Below, one piece after another: positions 26,857 to 35,555 of a stretch of DNA of 64,000 bases. Source of the stretch: JBOGCH01 sp051656645 (GTDB lineage: Bacteria; Bacteroidota; Bacteroidia; Bacteroidales; Marinifilaceae); NCBI GenBank assembly GCA_051656645.1, contig JBOGCH010000012.1:1-64000 (forward strand). The letters run 5' to 3'. The position numbers and the translations under genes were made by a program. How positions within the stretch are numbered: position 1 is the first letter of the stretch; each line of letters starts with the position of its first letter. Under the pieces are notes generated by a model. It had not been told where the DNA came from, ran no database searches, and saw only the letters and a list, made by a program, of their open reading frames with translations.

Positions 26857-26894
26857 ACTTGTTGTGGTAATCGGGCCTGATTGCCACAACAAGT
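26857..26894 (+). terminator. Intercistronic hairpin between frc and oxc
   Basis: A 16-bp stem with one G-T pair (26857-26872 with 26879-26894) and a 6-nt loop. No T-run follows, so it is more likely an mRNA-stability or processing element, or a leaky terminator, than a full stop. Confidence 0.6.
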
Positions 26895-26934
26895 AAATTG
26901 TAGACAATGTAACACAAGATAATATATAACTCAC

Positions 26935-28644
26935 ATGACTGATATACAAACACAAGATCAAAATCTTACAGATGGTATGCACATAATGGTTGAAGCTCTT
27001 AAACGCAATGGAGTTGAGACTATATATGGCGTAGTAGGAATACCAGTAACGGATTTAGCACGCGAAGCTCAAAAACAGGGTATTCGTTATATAGGTTTTA
27101 GGCATGAACAGTCGGCAGGAAATGCTGCTGCTATTACGGGATATTTAACAAAGAAACCCGGAATATGTTTAACGGTCTCTGCTCCCGGTTTCTTAAACGG
27201 ATTAATCGCATTAGCTAATGCAACGACTAATGGTTTTCCGATGATACAGATAAGCGGCTCAAGTGATCGTGCTATTATCGACTTGCAACAAGGAGATTAT
27301 GAGGAGATGGACCAAATGAACATAGCAAAACCTTTTGTTAAGGCTGCATTTAGAATCAATAAGCCCGAGGATATTGCTACCGGATTGGCGCGTGCTATTA
27401 GGTGTGCTATTTCGGGGCGCCCTGGTGGGGTTTATTTAGATTTGACAACAGCGCTATTGAGTTCAGTAATGGACAAGGATGAGGCGGAGAAAACTTTATT
27501 TACACCAGTAGATCCTGCTCCTACATTAATACCGTCGCAAACATCAATAACTAAAGCGTTGGAGTTACTCTCGGAAGCTAAAAAGCCCTTAATAATATTA
27601 GGGAAAGGTGCAGCCTATGCTCAGGCAGATGCAAGTATTAAAGCATTTATAGAGAAAACAGGAATACCTTTTCTTCCAATGTCAATGGCTAAGGGATTAC
27701 TACCCGATAACCATACGCAATGCGCGGCAGCGGCGAGAGGTTTTGTTTTAGAAAATGCCGATGTCGTAATGTTAGTTGGTGCTCGTTTAAATTGGCTACT
27801 TGGGCATGGTAAAGGCAAGCATTGGAGTCCGGATGTACGTTTTATCCAGTTAGATATTGACCCGAAAGAATTTGACAGTAACCGAGCGATTGAAGCGCCT
27901 GTTGCCGGAGATATCTTTTCAAGTATGGAACTTCTTGTAACAGCACTTTCCAATCAGCCTGTAAAAGTTGCTTCAGAATGGACTAACGATATAGACAAAG
28001 CTAAAGTAATAAATGTGCAAAAAATGGAGGAGAAGCTAAGTAATGTAACTTCTCCGATGAACTTTTTTAGCGCATTGAAGGCCATTCGTGATGTAATGGA
28101 TGTGCACAAAGATGTTTATTTAGTTAATGAAGGAGCTAATACACTTGATGATACTCGTAATGTAATTAATATGTATCAACCTCGTAAACGCTTGGATAGC
28201 GGAACGTGGGGAGTAATGGGTATCGGAATGGGATACGCCATTGGAGCTGCAATAACAAGTGGTAAACCTGTAGTTGCTATAGACGGTGACAGCGCCTTTG
28301 GATTTAGCGGCATGGAAATAGAGACCATTTGTCGTTTTAACTTACCTATTACAGTGGTAATACTCAATAATGGAGGTATTTATAAAGGGGATAGTCCTAA
28401 CCTTGGAGGTGGTTCAGATCCTTCGCCAACAACACTGATGCCTAATGCACAGTATGATAAAATGATAGAGGCATTTGGTGGAGTACCTTATAATGTTACG
28501 AATGAGGATGAGTTGCGTAAAGCACTATCTGATGCAATAAATTCTCAAAAACCAACATTGATTAATTGTGTTATTGATCCTTCGGTGGGCACAGAAAGTG
28601 GACATATTGGTAATTTGAATCCAAAATTGAACGTTAAATTATAA
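26935..28644 (+). CDS. oxc: Oxalyl-CoA decarboxylase
   Basis: Thiamine-diphosphate enzyme that turns oxalyl-CoA into formyl-CoA and CO2. It has 569 residues, the family length. Diagnostic stretches: YGVVGIPVTDLAR (about 38), FRHEQSAGNAAAITGY with the catalytic Glu of the ThDP N-terminal domain, LTVSAPGFLNGL, GDYEEMDQMN, RKRLDSGTWGVMGIGMGYAIGAA, and the ThDP/Mg motif GDSAFGFSGMEIETICRFNLPITVVILNNGG (motif GDSAFGF...NNGG). These match Oxalobacter OXC much better than acetolactate synthase. It cycles with Frc so that oxalate becomes formate and CO2. Confidence 0.95.
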   Translation: MTDIQTQDQNLTDGMHIMVEALKRNGVETIYGVVGIPVTDLAREAQKQGIRYIGFRHEQSAGNAAAITGYLTKKPGICLTVSAPGFLNGLIALANATTNGFPMIQISGSSDRAIIDLQQGDYEEMDQMNIAKPFVKAAFRINKPEDIATGLARAIRCAISGRPGGVYLDLTTALLSSVMDKDEAEKTLFTPVDPAPTLIPSQTSITKALELLSEAKKPLIILGKGAAYAQADASIKAFIEKTGIPFLPMSMAKGLLPDNHTQCAAAARGFVLENADVVMLVGARLNWLLGHGKGKHWSPDVRFIQLDIDPKEFDSNRAIEAPVAGDIFSSMELLVTALSNQPVKVASEWTNDIDKAKVINVQKMEEKLSNVTSPMNFFSALKAIRDVMDVHKDVYLVNEGANTLDDTRNVINMYQPRKRLDSGTWGVMGIGMGYAIGAAITSGKPVVAIDGDSAFGFSGMEIETICRFNLPITVVILNNGGIYKGDSPNLGGGSDPSPTTLMPNAQYDKMIEAFGGVPYNVTNEDELRKALSDAINSQKPTLINCVIDPSVGTESGHIGNLNPKLNVKL

Positions 28645-28667
28645 TTTAAACTAACACTCCATGCATT

Positions 28668-29663
28668 ATGTTTGATATAATCTTTAAGGATATAATTCCT
28701 ATTTTTGTCATAATGCTTCTTGGATTTTTTTCCGGGAAGGCAAAAGCTTTTGCATATGGTGACGCACGTATATTTAACAAGTTTGTGTTAAACTATGCTT
28801 TGCCAGCAGCATTATTTGTATCCATAGTAAAGGCCGATAGACACATGATCTTTGAAGACCTAAAACTTACTATCGTAAGTTTAGTGATGATTGTGGCTGT
28901 ATTTATGTGGTCCTATTTTTCTTGTCTCAAATTTTTTAAGCATACACGAGCAGAATCGGCCGTATGTGCTTTGATTGCTGGGTCGCCAACTATTGGTTTC
29001 CTTGGTTTTGCTGTTTTGGATCCAATTTTTGGAGAAACTGCGAATACCGGACTTGTTGTTGCTATCGTAGCAATTGTGGTTAATGCGGTAACAATACCCA
29101 TAGGATTAGCTCTGATGAACCCTGGAGGAAGTAAGGACGCTGCAGTGAAGACGGATGAGACGCAACATTTAAATTTGTACAGACGAGTTATCGCTTGGGC
29201 ACGTCCTCACCCTGTGATTAATGCATTATTACAACCAGTGGCCTGGACGCCTATATTGGCAGTGATATTTGTATTATGTGGAGTAAAATTTCCAACTATT
29301 CTTGAGCCAAACTTTACATTAATTGATAAGGCTAACGCAGGTGTTGCAGTTTATGCAGCTGGTTTAACACTATCCGGATTGAAGTTCCAATTTGATTGGG
29401 AAATTTGCTATAATACAATTGTAAAATTAATAATAATGCCTGGAGTTTTATTGTTAGTGGGATTACTTATTAAAATGGATCCAGAGAAATTGCAAATGCT
29501 TGTACTTGCTGGAGCACTTCCACCGGCATTTTCGGGAATTATTATAAGTAGCCGTTTCCAAGTTTATGTACGGACAGGTACATCTTCTTTAGCTGTAAGT
29601 GTGTTATTATTCATGGCTGCAGCACCTTTCTGGATCTGGTTGACAAGATTAATAACAAGTTAG
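28668..29663 (+). CDS. AEC-family transporter, putative oxalate/formate carrier
   Basis: 331-residue integral membrane protein of the auxin efflux carrier family, with about ten hydrophobic helices, beginning FDIIFKDIIPIFVIMLLGFFSGKAKAF, a family start. The motif NYALPAALFVSI (about 45) is characteristic. It sits 23 nt after oxc and 11 nt before the oxidoreductase. In E. coli the yfdV AEC carrier lies beside the frc/oxc homologues yfdW/yfdU, so transport of oxalate or exchange for formate is a fair inference. OxlT-type carriers belong to a different family. Confidence 0.85.
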   Translation: MFDIIFKDIIPIFVIMLLGFFSGKAKAFAYGDARIFNKFVLNYALPAALFVSIVKADRHMIFEDLKLTIVSLVMIVAVFMWSYFSCLKFFKHTRAESAVCALIAGSPTIGFLGFAVLDPIFGETANTGLVVAIVAIVVNAVTIPIGLALMNPGGSKDAAVKTDETQHLNLYRRVIAWARPHPVINALLQPVAWTPILAVIFVLCGVKFPTILEPNFTLIDKANAGVAVYAAGLTLSGLKFQFDWEICYNTIVKLIIMPGVLLLVGLLIKMDPEKLQMLVLAGALPPAFSGIIISSRFQVYVRTGTSSLAVSVLLFMAAAPFWIWLTRLITS

Positions 29664-29674
29664 CATCATAAAAT

Positions 29675-32600
29675 ATGGCTGTTAATAAGCAAATTATAGA
29701 TGGTTGTACAGCAGCTACTCATATTGCGTATGCAATGTCAGATATTGCTACGATATACCCTATTTCTCCTGCATCAGATATGGGAGAGACTGCCGATAAA
29801 TGGGCTAATGCGGGACGCTTAAATTTGATGGGACAACCAATGGCAATACATGAAATGCAATCGGAGGCTGGAGCAGCTGGTGCCGTGCACGGATGTTTGT
29901 CAGGCGGAGCGTTAACAACAACGTTCACAGCGTCGCAAGGATTGTTGCTTATGATACCTAATATGTATAAAATTGCCGGTGAGCTTTTGCCGGCAGTTTT
30001 TCATGTAACGGCACGATCTCTTTCTGCTCATGCACTTTCCATATTTGGAGATCATCAGGACGTTATGGCATGTCGGCAAACGGGATTTGCGTTTTTAGCT
30101 TCGTCCACAGTCCAAGAATGCATGGATCTTGGCCTAGTTGCGCATTTAGCCGCAATTGAAGGTTCTGTTCCTTTCTGTCATTTTTTTGATGGTTGGCGAA
30201 CATCAAGTGAAATGGACACAGTTTCAATGATTAATTATGAAGAAATCCGCCCCCTAGTAAACTGGGAAAAGGTGGCAGCATTTCGTAGTAAAGCAATGAA
30301 CCCAGAACATCCTGACATTCGAGGTACAGCTCAGAATCCCGATGTATATTTTCAAAACAGAGAAGCTGCAAACTTGCATTACACTCAACTCCCTCAAATA
30401 GTGGAAGAGAGTATGAAAAAAGTAGGACAACAAACTGGGCGAAAATATTATCTCTTTGATTATGTAGGACATCCGCAGGCCACTAGTATTATCATAATTA
30501 TGGGTTCAGGAGGCAATGTAGTCGAAGAGGTTGTTAACCATTTAGTTTCTCAAGGAGAGAAAGTGGGATTAATAAAAGTCCGATTATTTCGTCCTTTTTC
30601 TGTACACCATTTCATAAATGCGCTTCCTGTGTCAGTGGAGAAAATATCTGTAATGGATCGTACCAAGGAACCCGGATCGCAAGGTGAACCGCTCTTCCTA
30701 GATATTTGCACAGCTGTGCATACGCAGGGTAAGAGGTTACAGGTATATGGTGGAAGATATGGGTTGAGTTCCAAGGATCTGACACCGGCAATGGTGAATG
30801 CGGTATTTCAAAACATGAAAAGTAGTAACCCAAAAACAACCTTTACAGTAGGAATTACGGACGATGTTTCAAATCTCTCATTATCCGTAGAAACTTTTAC
30901 TTCTACTGTTCCTGATGGTACTGTAGAGTGTAAGTTTTATGGGCTCGGATCTGACGGGACGGTAGGCGCCAACAAGCAAGCTGCATATATAATTGGCAAT
31001 AATACCAATAAACATGCACAAGCATACTTTGCCTATGATTCGAAAAAATCTGAGGGCTATACGGTCTCTCATCTACGTTTTGGAGATAGTCCTATTCAAT
31101 CCTCCTATCAAATATTGCAGGCCGATTATATAGCGTGTCATAAAAACACGTTTGTAAATCGTTTCAATGTCATTGAAAGTATTAAAAAGAATGGGATTTT
31201 TGTTCTAAATTCTCCATGGACGCTAGAAGAAATGGAGCATGAGTTGCCTGCTACATTACGTGCAAGTATTGCCAAGAGTAATGTACGTTTCTTTAATATT
31301 GATGCTGTAAAAATAGCAACATCCGTAGGACTTGGTGGACGTATTAACATGATTATGCAAACCGTTTTCTTTAAATTGACCAATGTAATGAATTTTGAAA
31401 AAGCCATTACTCAATTAAAGGAGAATGTAAAACAAATCTATGCTAAGAAGGGGAGTGATGTGGTACAAATGAATTTAAAAGCAATAGATGATACCATAGA
31501 GGAGCTAGTGGAAATAAAGTATCCGTCAACATGGATAAATGCGTTACAGGACGTCCAATTAACGCCTAATATCCCTGATTTTGTATCGCAAATTGCAAAA
31601 CCAATATTAGCATTGGAAGGAGACTCAATCCCTGTGTCGTTACTACCTCCTAATGGTATAATGCCAATGGGAACAACAGCGTATGAGAAACGAGGTGTAG
31701 CAATTAATATACCTCAATGGAATGCCGATGTATGTATTGAATGTTGTCAATGTTCCTTTGTATGTCCACATGCGGCTATAAGACCAACGTTGGCTGTCGC
31801 TACGGAATTAGTAAATGCACCTAAAAGTTTTGTTACAACAAATGCTACGGGCGATGAATTATTTAAAGACATGCAATTCCGTATACAAGTGTACCCAGAA
31901 GATTGTTTAGGTTGTGGCTCGTGTGTTGAAGTATGTCCTGCCGGTGCACTAACGCTTCAACCATTTAGCGAACGTAAGGAGATTGAAAAAACGAATCTTC
32001 AGTTTGCACAATCTTCCATATGTCTAAAAGACAATCTAATTCCCCGAGACACTATCAAAGGCTCTCAATTGCAACAGCCATTGTTTGAATTCTCGGGTGC
32101 ATGTGCGGGATGTGGAGAGACACCGTATATAAAATTATTGACACAACTCTTTGGAGAGCGTATGATTATTGCAAATGCTACAGGATGTAGTTCTATATAT
32201 GGGGCAAGTATGCCGAGCATGCCATACACTGTTAATAAGAATAGTTGTGGACCGGCATGGGGAAATTCTCTTTTTGAAGATGCTGCCGAATATGGATATG
32301 GTATTGCAATGAGTATAAAACAACGTCGAGAATTGTTAGTCCAAAATGTAGAGAAACTTATAAATGATGCTTCTACATCGCAAGAATTGAAGGATAAACT
32401 TACGCAGTGGCAAACATCAGTCAATGAGGATACTCTTTCTATGCAGTATGGCAAAGAGCTGCTAGTTGCACTTAATGCCACTAAACAACAATCGTCACTC
32501 CACACTGATATCATTAGTAATGGTGACATGTTAGGAAAGAAAACGGTATGGGTAGTGGGAGGTGACGGATGGGCTTATGATATTGGGTTTGGTGGGTTAG

Positions 32601-33187
32601 ACCATGTCCTTGCTTCTGGGGAGAACGTAAACATGCTCGTCCTTGACACAGAATGCTATTCCAATACAGGAGGCCAAACATCTAAAGCCACTCCAATAGG
32701 AGCCATAGCTAAATTCTCTTCGGCCGGAAAAAGAACCAATCGTAAGGAGCTTGGAAGAATGATGATGACGTATGGTAATGTTTACGTTGCTTCCATTGCC
32801 CTTGGAGCCGATAAGCAACAAGCTATAAATGCATTACTAGAGGCTGAAGCATATAATGGACCTTCTATTGTAATTGCTTATTGTCCATGTATTAATCATG
32901 GATTACGTAAAGGTATGGGAACAAGTATAACAGAGGAAGCGCGTGCTGTTAACTGTGGATATTGGCCGTTGTATCGCTATAATCCACAGTCGCAGAATGT
33001 TGGACAATCTCCATTAAAAATTGATTATAAACATCCCGATGGTACAATGCCTAATTTCTTAGACGGAGAAGATAGATATGCATATCTAAAAGAGATAATG
33101 CCTGATGAGGCTAATGTCCTACGCACAGAGCTTGAAAAGGAGTGCGACAGAGACTATCAGTTATTATCCAAACCCGATTATTCCTAA
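29675..33187 (+). CDS. nifJ: Pyruvate:ferredoxin (flavodoxin) oxidoreductase, single-chain
   Basis: 1170 residues, the one-chain type with all domains. N-terminal ThDP pyrimidine domain (AAGAVHGCLSGGALTTTFTA near 65-85), domain with GDHQDVMACRQTGF, EKR region (FEKAITQLKENVKQIYAKKG), two [4Fe-4S] motifs CIECCQCSFVCPH (about 688) and CLGCGSCVEVCPAGA (about 750), and C-terminal ThDP-binding domain with CAGCGETPYIKLL and GDGWAYDIGFGGLDH (about 957). It normally makes acetyl-CoA, CO2 and reduced ferredoxin from pyruvate. The conserved YPITPSS of the family is YPISPAS here (Thr to Ser at a cofactor/substrate contact). Cotranscription with frc-oxc suggests a role in energy or redox coupling of oxalate use, or a changed substrate. 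Confidence 0.93.
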   Translation: MAVNKQIIDGCTAATHIAYAMSDIATIYPISPASDMGETADKWANAGRLNLMGQPMAIHEMQSEAGAAGAVHGCLSGGALTTTFTASQGLLLMIPNMYKIAGELLPAVFHVTARSLSAHALSIFGDHQDVMACRQTGFAFLASSTVQECMDLGLVAHLAAIEGSVPFCHFFDGWRTSSEMDTVSMINYEEIRPLVNWEKVAAFRSKAMNPEHPDIRGTAQNPDVYFQNREAANLHYTQLPQIVEESMKKVGQQTGRKYYLFDYVGHPQATSIIIIMGSGGNVVEEVVNHLVSQGEKVGLIKVRLFRPFSVHHFINALPVSVEKISVMDRTKEPGSQGEPLFLDICTAVHTQGKRLQVYGGRYGLSSKDLTPAMVNAVFQNMKSSNPKTTFTVGITDDVSNLSLSVETFTSTVPDGTVECKFYGLGSDGTVGANKQAAYIIGNNTNKHAQAYFAYDSKKSEGYTVSHLRFGDSPIQSSYQILQADYIACHKNTFVNRFNVIESIKKNGIFVLNSPWTLEEMEHELPATLRASIAKSNVRFFNIDAVKIATSVGLGGRINMIMQTVFFKLTNVMNFEKAITQLKENVKQIYAKKGSDVVQMNLKAIDDTIEELVEIKYPSTWINALQDVQLTPNIPDFVSQIAKPILALEGDSIPVSLLPPNGIMPMGTTAYEKRGVAINIPQWNADVCIECCQCSFVCPHAAIRPTLAVATELVNAPKSFVTTNATGDELFKDMQFRIQVYPEDCLGCGSCVEVCPAGALTLQPFSERKEIEKTNLQFAQSSICLKDNLIPRDTIKGSQLQQPLFEFSGACAGCGETPYIKLLTQLFGERMIIANATGCSSIYGASMPSMPYTVNKNSCGPAWGNSLFEDAAEYGYGIAMSIKQRRELLVQNVEKLINDASTSQELKDKLTQWQTSVNEDTLSMQYGKELLVALNATKQQSSLHTDIISNGDMLGKKTVWVVGGDGWAYDIGFGGLDHVLASGENVNMLVLDTECYSNTGGQTSKATPIGAIAKFSSAGKRTNRKELGRMMMTYGNVYVASIALGADKQQAINALLEAEAYNGPSIVIAYCPCINHGLRKGMGTSITEEARAVNCGYWPLYRYNPQSQNVGQSPLKIDYKHPDGTMPNFLDGEDRYAYLKEIMPDEANVLRTELEKECDRDYQLLSKPDYS

Positions 33188-33200
33188 GCGTCTATCAAAG

Positions 33201-33237
33201 CGCCAATAAGTATATGTTAACTATTTGCTTATTGGCG
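33201..33237. terminator. Convergent terminator hairpin
   Basis: CGCCAATAAG (33201-33210) pairs perfectly with CTTATTGGCG (33228-33237). It lies between the converging ends of the pyruvate oxidoreductase and AraC genes, so it may serve both strands. Confidence 0.7.
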
Positions 33238-33259
33238 TAATTATTCTGCATTTATTGTT

Positions 33260-34156
33260 TCATATATGTTTCCTATACTCATTAGGAGAAACTCCCACTC
33301 GTAGTTTAAAGAACCGCGAAAAATGTTGTGGATATTGAAAACCTAGTTCATATGCAATTTCGCTTATGCTTAGCTCTTTGTGTGCTATAAAATTCTTGGC
33401 ACGTTCAATTACTTGTAAGTGAATAAATTCTTGAGCAGATTTTCCTGTTTCTTTTTTTATTAAATCCCCAAAGTAATTTGGTGACAAACAGAACTTATCC
33501 GCAAAGTATTTAACGGAGGGTAATCCCTTCTGTTGGGCTACAGAAGTTTGCCAATATTCGGAAATTAGCAATTCAAACTTCAGTAAAATATCTTTGTTCG
33601 CGTCTTCACGTGTTGTAAATTGCCTGTCGTAGAAACGTAAACAATAGTTTAGCAGTAATTCGATATTTGTAACTATAATCAATCTACTGTGTTTGTCGAT
33701 GGGGCGTTCTAGTTCGTCTTTAATTTTCTTCAAACATTCAAGGAATAACTGCCGTTCCCGCTCGGACAGATGTAGTGCTTCTAGTGATGAGTATGAAAAA
33801 TAGCCATACCTATTAATTGTGTCTGCAAGTGGTGTACGGCGTATGAGATCGGGATGAAATAATATACCGTAAACTTTCGGTCTAAATTCGTCTATTGGTG
33901 TTGAAACCTCAACAACTTGTCCTGGAGCAAAACAAACCACAGTTCCTTCTTGGTAATCATACGCACGCCTGCCATATTTTATGGCACAGTTAACACCTTC
34001 CTTTAAGAAAAGAGCGTATAGCCCATAGTCCATTTCAATATTATTAACGCCTCTTTGAGCCTCCGTAAGGTCAATAATCGTAATTAACGGATGTAATGTT
34101 TCTATGCCGTAAAGTTGATTGTATTGATCAACGCTATGTAGTTTAATTTTTTCCAT
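33260..34156 (-). CDS. AraC-family transcriptional regulator
   Basis: 298 residues. The N-terminal cupin-like sensor half (about 15-150) includes CFAPGQVVEVSTPIDEF. The C-terminal double helix-turn-helix covers about 195-298, with CLSPNYFGDLIKKETGKSAQEFIH and LSISEIAYELGFQYPQHFSRFFKLRVGVSPNEYR (second HTH core SEIAYELGF). It is divergent from the alpha/beta hydrolase gene and convergent with the oxalate operon. The divergent hydrolase is the likely target; control of the oxalate operon is possible but less direct. Its promoter element TATATTTG lies only 5 nt before the ATG. Confidence 0.92.
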   Translation of the reverse strand: MEKIKLHSVDQYNQLYGIETLHPLITIIDLTEAQRGVNNIEMDYGLYALFLKEGVNCAIKYGRRAYDYQEGTVVCFAPGQVVEVSTPIDEFRPKVYGILFHPDLIRRTPLADTINRYGYFSYSSLEALHLSERERQLFLECLKKIKDELERPIDKHSRLIIVTNIELLLNYCLRFYDRQFTTREDANKDILLKFELLISEYWQTSVAQQKGLPSVKYFADKFCLSPNYFGDLIKKETGKSAQEFIHLQVIERAKNFIAHKELSISEIAYELGFQYPQHFSRFFKLRVGVSPNEYRKHI

Positions 34157-34160
34157 GGCA

Positions 34161-34168
34161 CAAATATA
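34161..34168 (-). promoter_or_regulatory. -7 element of the AraC gene
   Basis: TATATTTG on the minus strand matches the TAnnTTTG consensus. It ends 4 nt before the start codon, so the transcript would begin at or next to the ATG (leaderless). No convincing -33 was found. Confidence 0.45.
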
Positions 34169-34265
34169 TTCTCTTTTATAGTGTAATTACTTTCTGTATA
34201 GTAAAAACCGTAATATGGGTATAAACCTCAGTAATTTGATTTAATAGGTAACCCTTCACATAGTA

Positions 34266-34273
34266 TACTTTTG
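34266..34273 (+). promoter_or_regulatory. -7 element of the alpha/beta hydrolase gene
   Basis: TACTTTTG fits TAnnTTTG and gives a leader of about 18 nt before the ATG at 34297. The -33 region is weak, which is common where an AraC-type activator is needed. Confidence 0.5.
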
Positions 34274-34296
34274 CTAGGTAACTAAAAAGTAAATGC

Positions 34297-35328
34297 ATGA
34301 CACGAAATTTGATTGTACTAGCAATGGCCGCGGCAACACTTCCACAGGGATGTAGCAACAATACGTTTAACACTGATGTACAAGAGCACTACACCTTTGC
34401 AATGAGCGAAAAAGTAGAGAAACAGAAAGTTGAATTTAAAAATAGATACGGTATAACTCTAGTCGCTGATGTGTATATACCCAAAGCGCAAAATAGCCAA
34501 CCTCTAAATGCAATTGCAGTTTGCGGACCGTTTGGTGCAGTAAAAGAGCAAACAGCAGGTGTATATGCGCAAACAATGGCAGAAAATGGCTTCTTAACTC
34601 TTGCATTCGACCCCTCCTACACAGGAGAGAGTGGAGGTGAACCTCGTTTTGTTGCATCGCCTGATATTAATACCGAGGATTTTTGTGCAGCTATCGATTA
34701 TTTGATAACGCGTAACGATGTCCACTCGGAGCGCATAGGCATTATTGGTATATGTGGTTGGGGTGGAATGGCGCTAAATGCTGCAGCAATGGACACACGC
34801 ATAAAGGCTACAGCTACAATTACCATGTATGACATGAGTAGAGTTAATGCCAACGGCTACAATGATATCATGGGTATTGAGGATAGATACGAACTAAAGA
34901 AGCAATTAAACGAACAACGCACAAAGGATGCGCAGCAAGGCTCGTTTCTCCGTGCCGGAGGTGTACTTGATCCTCTTCCTACCGATGCGCCTCAGTTTCT
35001 AAAGGACTATCATGCATACTACAAAACATCAAGAGGATATCATCCGCGTTCGCTAAATTCAAATGATGGATGGAATGTTACCTCGGCGTTATCCTTTATC
35101 AATATGCCACTATTAGCTTATAGTAAAGAAATTAAAAGTGCAGTTTTAATGATACATGGAGAGCATGCGCATTCTCGTTATTTTAGTGAGGATGCATTTA
35201 AAAATCTAATAGGAGAAAACAAACAATTGCTCATTGTTCCTCGAGCTTCACATGTGGATTTATATGACAATGTGGCAGGCATTATCCCTTATAATGCTCT
35301 GGTTCAGTTTTTTCGCAGTATGGAATGA
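34297..35328 (+). CDS. Alpha/beta hydrolase (dienelactone-hydrolase-like) lipoprotein
   Basis: 343 residues. The start MTRNLIVLAMAAATLPQGC gives a possible lipobox Cys19, so it may be exported; the signal is weak. The hydrolase fold begins VEFKNRYGITLVADVYIP. The nucleophile elbow is GICGWGG (about residue 150), so the nucleophile would be Cys rather than Ser, as in dienelactone hydrolases. A late Asp/Glu lies around MIHGEHAHSRYFSEDAF, and the catalytic His in PRASHVDLYD (about 315). Genes of this group often stand beside AraC regulators in Bacteroides. The substrate is unknown. Confidence 0.85.
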   Translation: MTRNLIVLAMAAATLPQGCSNNTFNTDVQEHYTFAMSEKVEKQKVEFKNRYGITLVADVYIPKAQNSQPLNAIAVCGPFGAVKEQTAGVYAQTMAENGFLTLAFDPSYTGESGGEPRFVASPDINTEDFCAAIDYLITRNDVHSERIGIIGICGWGGMALNAAAMDTRIKATATITMYDMSRVNANGYNDIMGIEDRYELKKQLNEQRTKDAQQGSFLRAGGVLDPLPTDAPQFLKDYHAYYKTSRGYHPRSLNSNDGWNVTSALSFINMPLLAYSKEIKSAVLMIHGEHAHSRYFSEDAFKNLIGENKQLLIVPRASHVDLYDNVAGIIPYNALVQFFRSME

Positions 35329-35336
35329 AAAAGGAG

Positions 35337-35382
35337 AATATATCTCTATGTATGTTTTAAAAACTATACATAGAGATATATT
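35337..35382 (+). terminator. Hairpin after the hydrolase gene
   Basis: A perfect 17-bp AT-rich stem (35337-35353 with 35366-35382, AATATATCTCTATGTAT) with a 12-nt loop lies 8 nt after the stop codon. A second inverted repeat, AAGAATGTACT (35486-35496) and AGTACATTCTT (35534-35544), lies nearer the end of the converging mutY. Confidence 0.7.
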
Positions 35383-35555
35383 CATAGTTATAAATATCTT
35401 GAATCTGCAGATAAGATACGTTTCAACGAATTACAAATACTAGAAACTATTTCACTCTACTTTTAATCGTCTCACACTGCACATAAAGAATGTACTGTAT
35501 AAAGTATTAGAAATAGTCAATTGCAATATGCGTAGTACATTCTTATTTGTAGACA

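Noticed and set aside
26935..28644. Acetolactate synthase instead of oxalyl-CoA decarboxylase
   Set aside because: GDYEEMDQMN, GVVGIPVTDLAR and the frc neighbour match oxalyl-CoA decarboxylase; no small regulatory subunit or ilv gene is nearby.
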